From NCBI GenBank assembly GCA_027010905.1, contig JALVBA010000011.1, forward strand, positions 1-43,309: a DNA stretch of 43,309 bases, read 5' to 3'. The DNA comes from Marinilabiliaceae bacterium. GTDB taxonomy: Bacteria; Bacteroidota; Bacteroidia; Bacteroidales; Marinilabiliaceae. The notes under the pieces were generated by a model. That model made no database searches. It was not told the DNA's origin and saw only the letters and a program-made list of their open reading frames with translations. Of the stretch, positions 10,818 to 22,800 are shown one piece after another (the stretch's first letter is position 1; each line of letters starts with the position of its first letter). The position numbers and the translations under genes are program-made.

Positions 10818-12581
10818 TTAATTCTCCTCATCCTCTTCTACCACATCAATACTCAGCTCCTTAAGTTGAGCCTGTGCCAGAGAAGATGGTGAATCAATCA
10901 TCACATCACGACCTGCATTATTTTTAGGAAATGCTATCACATCTCTGATGGATTCGGCGCCTGAAAACAGTGCTACCCACCTGTCGAAGCCAAAGGCCAC
11001 ACCGCCATGGGGAGGAGCACCATATTTAAAGGCGTTCATGAGGAATCCGAACTGCTCTTCTGCCTCTTCCTGCGAAAAACCCAACAGTTCAAACATCTTC
11101 TGCTGAAGTTGTTCGTTGTGTATCCTTATTGAGCCTCCACCAATCTCTACTCCATTAATCACGATGTCATACGCATTGGCACGTACTCTACCGGGGGCTG
11201 TCTCTATCAGTTCAACATCCTCATCCTTAGGTGAAGTAAAAGGGTGGTGCATAGCATGAAAACGATTAGAATCTTCGTCCCACTCCAGCAGTGGAAAGTC
11301 AACTACCCACAATGGAGCAAACTTATTGTTATCACGTAGTCCTAACTGATCTCCCATCTCCAGTCTCAAATCGCCCAAAGCACTTAAAGTCTTACTCTTG
11401 CCACCGGCAAGTATCAGAACTAAATCACCCGGTTTGGCACCACACTGCTCACAAACCTCAATAAGTTTCTCCTGAGAGAAGAATTTATCAACCGACGACT
11501 TAACAGTGCCATCCTGATTATATTTAATGTAGATCATTCCGGTAGCACCTACCTGAGGACTCTTAACGAAGTTGGTAAGTTTGTCGAGTTGCTTACGCGA
11601 GTATCCGGCACAACCGGCAGCACAAATAGCTCCAACATATTCGGCATCATCAAAAACCTTAAACCCGTTACTCTTTACCGTATCTGAAATCTCAACAAAC
11701 TTCATCTCAAATCTGATATCAGGTTTATCTGAACCGTAATATTTCATCGCTTCAGAATATGGCAGACGAGGAAAATCATAGTCAATCTCCACCCCTTTAA
11801 TATTTTTAAAAAGATGCTTTGCCAGCCCCTCAAAAGAGTTCAGCACATCGTCCTGATCGATAAACGACATCTCACAATCAATCTGAGTAAACTCAGGCTG
11901 GCGGTCGGCTCTCAAGTCCTCATCTCTGAAACACTTAACAATCTGAAAGTACTTGTCCATTCCGCCAATCATCAATAGCTGCTTGAAAACTTGTGGCGAC
12001 TGAGGCAGAGCATAAAACTCACCTCTGTTCATCCGTGAAGGCACAACAAAATCACGCGCCCCTTCGGGTGTTGACTTAATCAGTACAGGAGTCTCAATCT
12101 CGATAAAGTTGAGTGAGTTTAGGAAGTTACGAATCTCAAATCCCATACGGTGACGCAGCTCCAGATTTTCACGAATGGGGTTACGTCGAATATCGAGATA
12201 TCGATATCTCATCCTCAGCTCCTCACCACCATCAGTATCATCCTCAATGGTGAATGGTGGCAGCTCCGATGAGTTAAGCACCTTTAACGACTCTAACAAT
12301 ATCTCCACATCACCGGTTGGCATTTTAGGATTCTTGTTGCTTCGTTCTGCAACCACTCCTTCAATCTGAATTACATACTCACGTCCAAGCTCACGAACCT
12401 CATCACTTAAATCCTTGTTCGTCTCACCATCAACAACAAGTTGGGTTATCCCATACCTGTCGCGCAGATCGATAAAAGTCATTCCTCCAAGATTCCTTAT
12501 CTTCTGAACCCATCCGCTCAATAAAACTTTACCACTTACGTTCTCCAAACGCAATTCACCGCATGTGTGTGTTCTGTACAT
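10818..12581 (-). CDS. aspS: Aspartyl-tRNA synthetase
   Basis: A class II aminoacyl-tRNA synthetase charging tRNA-Asp, 587 residues, the usual bacterial length. The N-terminal OB-fold anticodon-binding domain (about 1-105) starts [11 protein letters not shown]. The catalytic core has motif 2 [18 protein letters not shown] (218-235) and motif 3 near [13 protein letters not shown] in the C-terminal part, with the bacterial GAD insertion between them (about 300-420). The start at 12581 matches the conserved family N-terminus. It is followed on the same strand, after 356 nt, by the ABC-F gene, but the gap argues against tight coupling. I cannot tell discriminating from non-discriminating type by eye. 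Confidence 0.97.
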   Translation of the reverse strand: MYRTHTCGELRLENVSGKVLLSGWVQKIRNLGGMTFIDLRDRYGITQLVVDGETNKDLSDEVRELGREYVIQIEGVVAERSNKNPKMPTGDVEILLESLKVLNSSELPPFTIEDDTDGGEELRMRYRYLDIRRNPIRENLELRHRMGFEIRNFLNSLNFIEIETPVLIKSTPEGARDFVVPSRMNRGEFYALPQSPQVFKQLLMIGGMDKYFQIVKCFRDEDLRADRQPEFTQIDCEMSFIDQDDVLNSFEGLAKHLFKNIKGVEIDYDFPRLPYSEAMKYYGSDKPDIRFEMKFVEISDTVKSNGFKVFDDAEYVGAICAAGCAGYSRKQLDKLTNFVKSPQVGATGMIYIKYNQDGTVKSSVDKFFSQEKLIEVCEQCGAKPGDLVLILAGGKSKTLSALGDLRLEMGDQLGLRDNNKFAPLWVVDFPLLEWDEDSNRFHAMHHPFTSPKDEDVELIETAPGRVRANAYDIVINGVEIGGGSIRIHNEQLQQKMFELLGFSQEEAEEQFGFLMNAFKYGAPPHGGVAFGFDRWVALFSGAESIRDVIAFPKNNAGRDVMIDSPSSLAQAQLKELSIDVVEEDEEN

Positions 12582-12691
12582 TACCTATAAATATTTTGCC
12601 TAATCAGTTGTTTTAATCAATACATATTACTCTATAAAAAGGAAAATCGTTCTATCCACTTTTTATTATCCTTTCATTTTTGTCTTGACAC

Positions 12692-12704
12692 CCCGCTATG
12701 CGGG
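12692..12704. repeat. Palindrome CCCGC-TAT-GCGGG
   Basis: Perfect 5-bp stem, 3-nt loop, preceded by CTTGACAC and followed by ACAGG. One of the GC-rich palindromes scattered between genes in this window. Confidence 0.5.
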
Positions 12705-12850
12705 ACAGGTGCGAATTCAGGATGCGAAAATACAAATTATTATTGATTATTTTTTACAAAAGAATAATTCAGGTAAATTCGCAACATTCATCGGTTAAAA
12801 TCAGCGTCAGGTCATTCATGAAGTACTCTCTGCAAAGGCAGAATGTCATA

Positions 12851-12882
12851 CTCCCTCCCAATCTTCCCCACATGGGGGAGGA
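12851..12882. repeat. GC-rich intergenic palindrome
   Basis: CTCCCTCCCAATCTTCCCC followed by ACAT and GGGGGAGGAG: the pyrimidine arm and the purine arm form an imperfect stem. Same style as those at 13459-13525, 13600, 39032 and 39876. Confidence 0.5.
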
Positions 12883-12944
12883 GATAGATTTAACAGCTTT
12901 ACGTACGATTTTAAAAGAGATATATGCAACTAATGCTAAATTAA

Positions 12945-12970
12945 TTCGTGTAAATTGGTGTAATTCGTGG
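12945..12970. repeat. TTCGTG short direct repeats
   Basis: TTCGTGTAAATT (12945-12956) is followed by GGTGTAATTCGTGG, a partly repeated form. The 12-mer recurs exactly, inverted, at 39009-39020 before mnmA, so it is a dispersed intergenic sequence. Confidence 0.45.
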
Positions 12971-12975
12971 ACAAC

Positions 12976-13422
12976 ATGGAAAAGATAGACTTCTCAGATC
13001 AATATTTTATGAAACAGGCCTTTGAAGAGGCAAAAATGGCTTTGGAAAAAGATGAAGTGCCTGTGGGTGCAGTGATTGTTTGTAAAAAGCAGATAATTGC
13101 ACGTACTCACAATCTTACGGAAACACTTAACGATGCCACGGCTCATGCTGAGATGTTAGCAATAACTGCTGCTGCCGAATATTTGGGAGGCAAGTACCTG
13201 AAGAATTGCACTCTTTATGTAACTCTGGAGCCATGTCCAATGTGTGCCGGAGCGCTAAGCTGGGCACAAATAGGCCGGGTTGTTTACGGTTTGAAAGATG
13301 AAAAAAGGGGCTATAGTCTATTTCAACCAAATCTGCTACACCCAAAAACAGAGGTTACTTATGGAATAATGGAGGATCAAGCAAGCGAGCTAATGGTTAG
13401 ATTTTTTAAGGAGAAGAGATAA
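12976..13422 (+). CDS. tadA: tRNA-specific adenosine deaminase (TadA-type nucleoside deaminase)
   Basis: A zinc-dependent cytidine/deoxycytidylate-deaminase-fold protein, 148 residues, expected to convert A34 to inosine in tRNA-Arg(ACG). The zinc and catalytic residues are H57 and E59 (HAEM) and C87 and C90 (PCPMC). VPVGAVIV near residues 28-35 and the C-terminal region fit TadA. I chose the ATG at 12976; an in-frame GTG at 12967 would add only three residues and lies inside a repeat. Guanine deaminase or other nucleoside deaminases share the fold, but size and motifs favour TadA. It converges with the giant gene to its right. Confidence 0.92.
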   Translation: MEKIDFSDQYFMKQAFEEAKMALEKDEVPVGAVIVCKKQIIARTHNLTETLNDATAHAEMLAITAAAEYLGGKYLKNCTLYVTLEPCPMCAGALSWAQIGRVVYGLKDEKRGYSLFQPNLLHPKTEVTYGIMEDQASELMVRFFKEKR

Positions 13423-13458
13423 CACCGGCTCCTCCCTAGTAACACCAGCCCCTCCTAA

Positions 13459-13475
13459 CCTCCTCAAAGGGGAGG
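13459..13475. repeat. GC-rich palindrome CCTCC...GGAGG
   Basis: CCTCCTCAAAGGGGAGG, 5-bp arms and a 7-nt loop, followed by a run of A. It lies just after tadA and may help end its transcript. Confidence 0.45.
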
Positions 13476-13501
13476 AAAAAGAAAGGAAAGTCCCTCCCTA
13501 A

Positions 13502-13525
13502 CCCTCCCCGCCGTGGCGGGAGGGG
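13502..13525. repeat. GC-rich palindrome with CGCC/GGCG core
   Basis: The left arm CCCTCCCCGCC and the right arm GGCGGGAGGGG, separated by GT, form a long stem with a bulged C. Close relatives of this core occur at 39032-39047. Confidence 0.55.
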
Positions 13526-13552
13526 AAAATAGTTAAAGTAGAGTTAAATACA

Positions 13553-13585
13553 AGTCAAGGCTTCACTTGAAGTGAAGCCTTGACT
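13553..13585. terminator. Perfect 33-nt palindrome between convergent genes
   Basis: AGTCAAGGCTTCACTT (13553-13568), one G, then its exact reverse complement (13570-13585). It lies between tadA and the giant gene, which converge, so it could stop transcripts from both sides. Neither side has a U-tract, so it is not a canonical intrinsic terminator. Confidence 0.5.
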
Positions 13586-13599
13586 CTAATAATTCTCTC

Positions 13600-13614
13600 T
13601 CCCCCTTAGGGGGA
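13600..13614. repeat. GC-rich palindrome TCCCCC-TTA-GGGGGA
   Basis: Perfect 6-bp stem, 3-nt loop, 26 nt from the stop codon of the giant gene, followed by a second G run. Confidence 0.5.
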
Positions 13615-13639
13615 GCCGGAGGGGGCTTCTCTTTCCCCA

Positions 13640-13872
13640 CTAATCCACCCTCGAAACCTTACCGGTTACAACCATATCGTCTGTACTAACAGTAATAATA
13701 TACACACCATAAGCTTCGGGAAGGTCAATAGTTGTTTTAATATCTGTAAGATTAAACTCTTTCAGCATACTACCTGAAGCATTGTAAAGTCTGATTATAC
13801 CTTTACCCTTAGCACTTGCAAGGATTTCTTCATTAACTTTTACAAAACCTTTCTGACCGGTTCCATAAATAT
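13640..13872 (-). other. T9SS C-terminal sorting domain of the 4671-aa giant
   Basis: The pattern IYGTGQKGFVKV, IIRLYNASGSMLKEFNL, TTIDLPEAYGVYIITV, then VTGKVSRV fits the type A sorting signal (…IYNxxGxxV…I.L..GxYxVxV…KV…). Nearly identical to 27766-27998 at both protein and DNA level. Confidence 0.85.
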
Positions 13873-16800
13873 GAACACCCTCTCTTGCCAAAGCACCGCC
13901 ATTACCATTTGTCCCAGTTGTAACATGGGTAAAATAGAGTACAAACCTGTCTGCATCCTCTCTTCCGGTTGACATAAATGTATATTCCGGGGCATCACGC
14001 AGATTAACTTCAATACCTTCTTTTTTATCAAAAAGATATATATCATCGATTGCTGAGAACTCGCGAAGATTTGTAGCTCGAAGAGTAATCAGTTTCTTTT
14101 GTGAGAAATTATATCCGAGCTTAATAGTGTCAACCCCGGCTGCATTGTTGGGATATGTGCCTATGACAATTTTACTGCCACCTTTAACAGCATAGATGTT
14201 GGGAACTATTTTAGAACTACCCATACGCTTTTTCGAGTCATATTCTGTCAGCTCATCTACAGCACCTCCATAGCGAAACAGTACCACTAACTCATCGCTG
14301 TTACTCTCATCATTAAGAGAAATTCTAAGCACATCATTAGGTGTTAACATAGCTCCTTTTAACACTCCATTGTCACCGTAGCCTCGCAATGTAGGTCTAA
14401 TGGTTAAGGTTGAATTTGCAGTATGCTGAATCCAGAACGACTGTCCCGGTGCAACATATTGAGTTCCACCGTTGGCTCCCTGTCCATTACTCAGGTTATA
14501 GGTTGCGTAAGCAAGTTCCCCTGAACCATTTGCTGAAGTCCATACTGTTGGATCGGCAGTTCCTATATCAGAGTCAAGATCGTCTAAGTCGATATATGCA
14601 GCATAAGGATTAGCCACCAATTTATAGCCATCAAAAGTGCTATTGTATGTACTGTTTCTTAAATTACCGACATGACTAACTGTAACATCACTACCGGTTT
14701 TTGTTTTAACTGCATATCCCTCCAAAGTCTCTTCAGAGCCGGCTAAACCATCATTTCCTGCAACATTAGTAGTTATACGTGTCCAAACATTTGGCCAACG
14801 ATATAGCCACAGATCATTTGCTGGATCCACTATTGGTGTAGAGTAATCAGAGTAGGTTACACCATCAACAGAGTGACCAACATACATATATCTGTTATTG
14901 GGATATATCCACTCTACGGTTACTGCATCGGTAGCACCTTCATTTATCAATACTGTTGGTGAGACTACTGTATTCTGAATAACCACATTACTGGCGTCAG
15001 CAGTATTCAAATCACCTTTGAGTGTCACTCTTGATCCCGGCTGCAAGGTTACTGTACCTGATTCAACAGTCATTCCTGTTATAAGTATCTCCCCATCAGA
15101 CGCTTTTATTATAGGATTAGAGCCTCCATCATCTTTAATTGTTACTGTTGAGGCCTCTCCTGGAAGTTGACTATCAAACCAGTTACCAGCGTCACCCCAG
15201 TTACTATTCACATCACCTTCCCAAGTATATAGCTTCACATAAGGCCATTGCAACAGACCTGAAGAGGGACTCGGTGTTACCTCGTCATCCTTCTCATAAA
15301 GATAGTTACCAAGATCTCCATTGGCATCTTCAAAATGGAATATTGTGGTTCCAGATGTTCGTGTAACATTGTATTTCGGACCTGAATTAAACACCAAATT
15401 TTTGAGCGTAAAATCATCCACTCCCATCTCATGTAACAGAGTCATGTAACTACCTGAGTTTGGATATCCATTTGAGAATATTCCATCAGAGAGGTTGTTG
15501 GTAGCATCAATATTAGCTCCCGGAGCCATATAGAGTCCATCGGCATCGGTATAGTCCACCTGATAATATTGTGCCTTTATCGAACCTCCTGAGTTCACAT
15601 CAAACGAGTACCTACCGGAAGAAGAGCTGGTAAGTGTTGCCCTGTTGGCATTATCAGTTCCCAGAAGTTCTATGGAGCCGCCATTATTCACAGCAAGTGC
15701 TGCTCCATTGTCCATATCAAGGGTTGCTCCGGCATTTACCTTTAATTCACCTGAGATAGATATTGTATTACCTATTCTAAGAGTATTAGCATTAAGATCT
15801 AACGTGCCGGCTGTTATACCCAAATCGTTTGTCACCCTCATACTACTTGCGAGAGTATAGGTATAACCTGTTGAATTTATAGTCACATCATAAAAAGCAG
15901 ATGTACCACAATTGATATTTCGGTTACTTGTTTCCGAACCTAATATTAGCTCTCCCTGTTCAGCATTGAAAGTTCCGTTGTTAATCCAATCACCCTTAAC
16001 AGTCAAAGCATAATCACCCGAACTTGCACCAAATGTAGCACCCGGATTTATTGTCAGGTCACCTGAAACGGTAGTGGCATATCCCAACTGATACTGAGCC
16101 GTACCGGCAAACACAAGATTATTAAATGCTGTACCCCTGTTGTTTATTACACCTACACCGGCAGTTCCGTCGAATGTAACAACCCCTTTACTTACCACTA
16201 CACCTGAAGTACCCCTATACCAATCACTCTCAACAGTAATATAATCATTCGTTGAGTTGACCTGTAGCTGTCCGTTAATAACAAATGAACCATTTATGTC
16301 GAGGTCAACCGCTGCTGCGTCAGCTGGAGTATTAATCTTCAGCTGACCTCCATTATCTATTGTTAAGCTACCTGAGTGCTGGTCATGAGTTATAAGGTTT
16401 GGATAGTTAACCAGTCCTCCGGGAATAATAACATCAGTAGATGAAATAGGTACGATGGGTGATCCTGAACTGGCTGACCAGTTACTTACATTATTCCAGT
16501 CAGTATCTACCGAACCGTTCCATGTTAGTTTAACAGGCCCCGTCCAATCAATCAAATCATTAGGGTCATTATCGAACGATTCACCGGCAAACACTCCCGA
16601 TGAGTTATAGAACTCAAGTGTACCTGATGCAGAACTATACTTAGAGATATTAGATGCACTACCTCCCGGATTATTTGGGAACGACACGTTCTCTATACGA
16701 TTTGCACCGGTAAAACTTTGGGTATTCTCAACTCTAAACAGCTGACCTGTAGTTGCTCCATCGGAGAATGTTCCGTTACTAAAATGATAAGTAGCATCAA

Positions 16801-19800
16801 TTGTAGAGGAGGGAGTAAGATATATACCACTGCTGGCCATATTCTCAAATATATAGTTATCGGCAGCAATCTCACCTTCAACAGTAAAACTATATCTACC
16901 GCCCGAAGAGTTATTTGAAACTTTACCTCCAACAACCTCTATTCGTCCCCCACTATTAACCTTTAGCGATGTTCCGTTACCAATACCCAGCACACCACTG
17001 TTTCCTACTTTATAAGTTCCGTCAATAGTTACAATATCTGAACCTCCATTACCCAGATTGATTGTTTTACCATTCCCGTCAAATACACCGGCTATCAGAT
17101 TAAAGTCACCCACAAGAGAGATGTTATCTTGTGCTGTATAGGTAGCACCACTATTAATTGTAAGATTTAACAAGCTTGAACCATTCACGCTAATATTGGC
17201 ACTACCCGCTGCTTTACGCAGGTAGTATGTTCCGGTATTGTTAACATATGAACCAGATCCTGAAGTTGTCATATCACCACCTATATAAATAACTCTTCCA
17301 CTGGCACTAAACTGTCCACTTGTAACTGTCAGGTTATTTTTTATAACAAAATCATTTGATGTATTACTGTAGGCATAAACAATATTTGAGGAGCTAACTG
17401 TCAGGTTGTAGAAATCGTTAAGATTCGATGCCGTTGAGTAGATATACTGATTCTCGGTTCCATTAAATATCACATCGCTTTGACGACAAATAAAGTTACC
17501 GGTAGAGGTGTTATACCATCTCCCACTTATAATTATAGTATAGTTACTTGCGCTTACATCGAGTGTTGAGTTATTAAAATATAGATTTCCCTTAACTTCA
17601 ACATTTCCCGTAAGTGTTTTGGTGTTTTCATAATTCAGTACCAGATGCCCATAAGGTACACCTGCTACATTTTGATCTGAACCACCGTAATATCTGGTAT
17701 AACTCAATGCTGAGATATCATACGATGAAAATGCTTTTGGGAAATTATTGACTCCATAAACATAAACATTAATATTATCATCACCAACAGTATAAGTACC
17801 CGTTCCATCACTTGTTATTGTGAAGGTATCAAGATATACACTTGTAACACCTGCATTAACAGTTACATCGCCGGTAACATTCACATCCCCCTTGAGGTAT
17901 AGTGTACGATGAGTGCAATCAACAACTAAATTATTGAAACTTGCAGCATATAGGTTCTGGTTTCCGTTTGTTCTGTTAAATGTAACAGTACCACTGCCGG
18001 CATAAGTTCCATCACCATACCAGTTAATACCATTAAATGTGTGACTCTCGTCACCATCATTAAATGTTCCGGATGAGTTAATCTGCATATCACCTTTAAA
18101 ATCAATCGTACTTCCCGGCAACGCTTTTAGTGTTGAAGAGATGGTAGTTTTTCCATATACAGAAACCGTTCCATCACAGAGTTTATCCCCTGAGCCCTCA
18201 ACCTTTAGGTTATAGAATATACCATTGGTAATGGTCTGGTCACCGTCTCCATTAAGCACTATCGTTCCATTGGATGCTGATGAAGTGTTGTATGAACCAC
18301 TATTTATAGTATAATCACCTTTAAAGTTGAAATTGTAATTATTTACAGATGGTGATACTGTACCACTGTTAATAACAAAGTCACCATCAACATCCATTTC
18401 AGATGAAGATATTGAAAAGGTTGTAAGAGCATTATCAAACACCAAATTATAAAAGTCTGATGATCCCGGAACAATCATAGCAGAGCCTTCGCCTGAATTG
18501 AATGTAACCGTTGCATTTCCGTGAGAGAAGTGCCCCTGTGTATCGACAATCCAATCGCCTCCAACAGTGATATTACTGGATGTGGAATTGACATACAACA
18601 TACCATCTGCAATTGACACATCAGCATGGGCAGTAATGCCACGATCACTCTCAAGCCTCAATAGTCCATCGGTAATTTTCAAACTTTTACACTCTGCATC
18701 GCCATTGAAAATAACGGGGTCATTATCCCTGTCGGGAATAATAGCATCTTTATTGGCTGTTGGTACTCCATTATCCCAGTTACCGGCTTTATGCCAGTCA
18801 ACATCAATATCTCCTATCCAGTATGTTTCAGTTACTGTTGGCCAATGCAGGTATCCAATATCACTTGAAGGTAGTTGGTCATCATCCTCAAATCGGAAAC
18901 TGCCAAGAGCTCCTGTTACATTTTTGAAGACAACTACCGATGAAGTAATCTTACGCTGTACATTGTAATGTTTCCCCTGAGTAGGAACGCCATTATATCC
19001 AAATGAGATATTTGATATTGTATCTCCTGAATAGGAAGCTTCAAGAATCATGTAACGGGCATCCTGAACATTACGGAGATTCAGCCATGTACCGTCAGAC
19101 AGGTTGTTAGTAGCGTCAAGTGTCGAGCCGGGCTTAAGATTAAGTCCTTCGTCGGCAATATACTCAACCAGATAGTAGCGTGCATTAAGTGTAGCTCCTG
19201 ATTCAATATTGATCAATGATTTACTTCTATTGTCAGTCCTCTCACTCGAGAGTGTTGCCACATGAGAATTGTCGGCACCCACCATATTAAACGTACCATT
19301 AACATTTATAGTGTCTTGTGTTGGATAGTTATTCACAATCAGTTTAGCACCACCATCAATAGTAAGTGTACCATCTACAGTGTGAACATTATCTACAGCG
19401 TTGTTACGCCCAATTGTTAAAGTTTTACCATTCAAACTTAGCTCTGCATCTGTACCGATATTCATCACATCGTCAAACCTTGTTGCATCACTTAAAAGTT
19501 TATAAGTAACTGCTGATGTAGGTGCAAAATCAACATCATAGAAGTTATACCCGCCACTGGTAATATTTACTGGAGACAAAGCTCCGTTAAATGTAACTTT
19601 TGACGTATAGTCGATAAACGTTCCGTTGTTCGTCCAGTCTCCTTTTATAAAGATATCATAATAATTAGGAACAGAAGCACCATCAGAAGTATTTAACTGC
19701 ACCCCAGATTCAATAATAAGATCACCGTTAATGGTCCAGTCAGAGAACATACGCTTACGATACTGACCGCTACAAGTAAGGTTGTTTACTTTAAATGCAG

Positions 19801-22800
19801 GTGTCATAATATCCTGATATGTACCATCAAAAGTGATATTGGCACTACTACTATTAAGTGTTCCTCCTGCTGTATTATACAATTCGTCGTAAAGGTTATA
19901 GGATAGTGAACCTAGCTCTACCGTTCCGGCATTTATTGTGAGGTCGCCATTAATATCGGCTCCGTTGTTAACAAATGTTTTGGTTGAAGCGTTTGAGAAT
20001 TCAATATTATAAAAGTGGTTCTCAGCATTAGAAGCCCCAGCATCTATCGTTTGGTCTGATACTCCATTAAAGTTTAGAGTATTGCCTGTTTGTTTGTAGA
20101 TGCCGCTATTTGTCCAGTTGGCTCCGTTAAACGTCACACTTCTGTTAGTGGTTGCTGTAACATCATTATCGATAATCATATCGCCATTAATAATTACCAC
20201 ATCATTTCCATCCCCAATGGTTTTTATGTTGGTTCCGGATATTTGAAGAGTTGCCACTTCAACGCTGTTATTTCTGTTGTCGAGTATTCGTTGGTCACGA
20301 GGGCCGTCAAGAATAATTTTCCGAGCCGTTGATGATGGCACATAATTAGTGAGGTAGATATTTGCACCGGCAATCTTCACATCCTTACCACCATCGTAAT
20401 AGGTTGAGACATTTACATCCCAATTACCGTCAATATTTAGGTCTGCCACACCATCCGATGTAACACTCTTCTCATAGTAAAAAATAAGATTACCATATAC
20501 AATATTCGAACCTGTAAATATTGTTTGATCGCTACCCGAATACATGTAGTAGGTGCTATTCTCATTAAAATCATAAGTGCCAAACCCCTCAGGTATTGCA
20601 ACAGCAACAGATGCCGGAGTAGAGTTAAATATGCGTGAACCGGTCTCCATACTTATTGTCTTAGAGGCCGTTCCAGAAATTCTCCTATAATTATTTGGTG
20701 CCGAAGTTGTGGCATACATCCTCAGATCAATACCACTCTTTATCTCTAAATCTCCGGTGATGGCAAGAGCACTTTGCGTAGTGTTACCCTGAAGATACTT
20801 AGCTCCTGTTCCAGCAAGAATAAGATTATTAAAACCTGTTATATCCTCATCAATGTACCAATTAGCTCCAACATGAGTCAATGTAGAGTTTCCTGTACCC
20901 CAAGTAATTGAAGAGCCTGGTGTCATAGTGATACTACCGGTAAGAGTAATATTTACATCATTTGTCGCCATATCCAAAACAGCAGGCCTTGGCTCATAAT
21001 CAAACTGTAAACTACCCTTTATAATCAAATTACCTGTTGCAATTTTATCTACCGGAGTTGCAGCATCATTGGTTAATCTGCGAAGTCTTAAGTTTCCGTA
21101 TGTTGTGGGGTAGATATTTTGGGTGATATCGGCATAATAGAAAACATAACTGTACGTAGCAAAATCAATAGTCTCAAAACCTTGAGGGAAGTTGTCAGCA
21201 CCCTCTATCTGTAAATATTTGTTACAGGTTAACGTGTTACTAACTCCATTTCCGGTCAGCTGATGTGTTCGAACATCAACGGTTCCACTACTGGCATTTA
21301 TCAACACATCGCCATTAACTGTGACATCTCTGTTAAGATATTTAGTCCCTCTATTTGAGAATGTGACATTACTAAATGTAGTACTACTGGTACCCTGATC
21401 TACATACTGAGTTGATATACCATCAAAAACCACAGTACCCAAACTTGATTGAGTAAATGTACCTCCATCATTCTGCCAATGTCGGCGCACATAAATATTA
21501 TTGTCTTGTCCATCAAATGTTGAACCACTATTGATGGTTACAACATTTTCGACAGCAATATTAGAACCTAATGTTGTAGTTCCTGAAGAGGCAATAATCA
21601 AATTATAGAATATTCCGTTGGTAACAGTCTGATCAGTACCAGAGAATACTACGTCAGCAGTAGAAGCCTCAAAGCTTCCTCCATTTGCCTGATCAATATA
21701 CCAGTCTCCATTTATTGTCACATCATTATTAGGTGACGCAAGATCAAATATTCCGGTAGTAATTGTCAAATTATTCTCAACCTTAATAGTAGCATCAAGT
21801 CCATATTGAGATGATTCTTGAGCATCAACAACAAAATTATAGAAAGATTTGCCAGCACCTGTACCGCCCGAAGCTATTATGTAGTTACCCGAAGCCCCAT
21901 TGAAAGTTATTGTTGAATTGTTATGAGTATAGGTTCCAAGGTTAGTCCAGCTATTTCCAACATATAACATTGCTGTATTATCAGCTTGTGCCAAAGTTGT
22001 ACTGCTGCCAATTGTAACATCCTGAGCAACATCAAGTTTTCTGCCACTACCTATATTTAGGGTTATAGTGTTTCCTCCTCCGCTATCCATCGTCAGCCTT
22101 TCGCATGCTCCATCAGACGTTGACACATCAACAGTGTAGGCTGCCGAAACATGTTTATGGTTGAGATATACAATATCGGACAAAGACGGAATGGTATTGC
22201 TCTCCCAGTTATTAGCATCATTCCAGTTTGAGGTGCCTGCACCACCATCCCAATAATATCCTGCCGGATAGGTCCAGCTGATAAGTGTACCCGGTACACC
22301 ATCATCCTCTTCGTAGCTTTCACCTGCCAGTCCACCTGTAGCATCATTAAACGTAATAACTCCCGAACCGGAAGTGCGCGATACGTTATATGTAGATCCT
22401 GCATTAAAGACAACATTATCAACTGTGAAATCTGAGAAGTCCAATCCTGTAAGAGTCAGGTATGCTCCTGCACCTGCTCCATTTGTATATATTCCGTTCG
22501 ATAGGTTATTTGTAGCATCAATAGTTGCAGACCCTGAAATTGTGAGGTTACCCTGCTGGATTTTGTAGTAGTTAGCAAAAACAGTTCCTCCTGTAGCATT
22601 TATCGAAAAGAGACGAGATGCAGTAGTACTGGTATTCTCAATTTGAGCTAAATTACCATCTGCACCAACAATATAGAGATTCCCACTGCTAAGGTTCAGC
22701 GATTGTGTATTGGTGAACTCAACAACAGCCCCGGTATCCACCTTCAATGTTCCTCCTGAAATATCTATTTTCCGGCCACTATCTAACACTTTCAGCCTAT

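Larger units (their letters stand above)
12582..12975. other. Intergenic region between aspS and tadA (divergent)
   Basis: 394 nt without a convincing gene. It contains a CCCGC-TAT-GCGGG palindrome (12692-12704), a GC-rich palindrome (12851-12882) and TTCGTG direct repeats (12945-12970) adjoining the tadA start. A plus-strand ORF across 12698-12988 covers these repeats and lacks protein character. No full-consensus promoter was found for either flanking gene. Confidence 0.6.

Noticed and set aside
12698-12988. 96-codon plus-strand ORF before tadA
   Set aside because: It crosses two palindromes and the TTCGTG repeat and overlaps the tadA start; composition is not protein-like.
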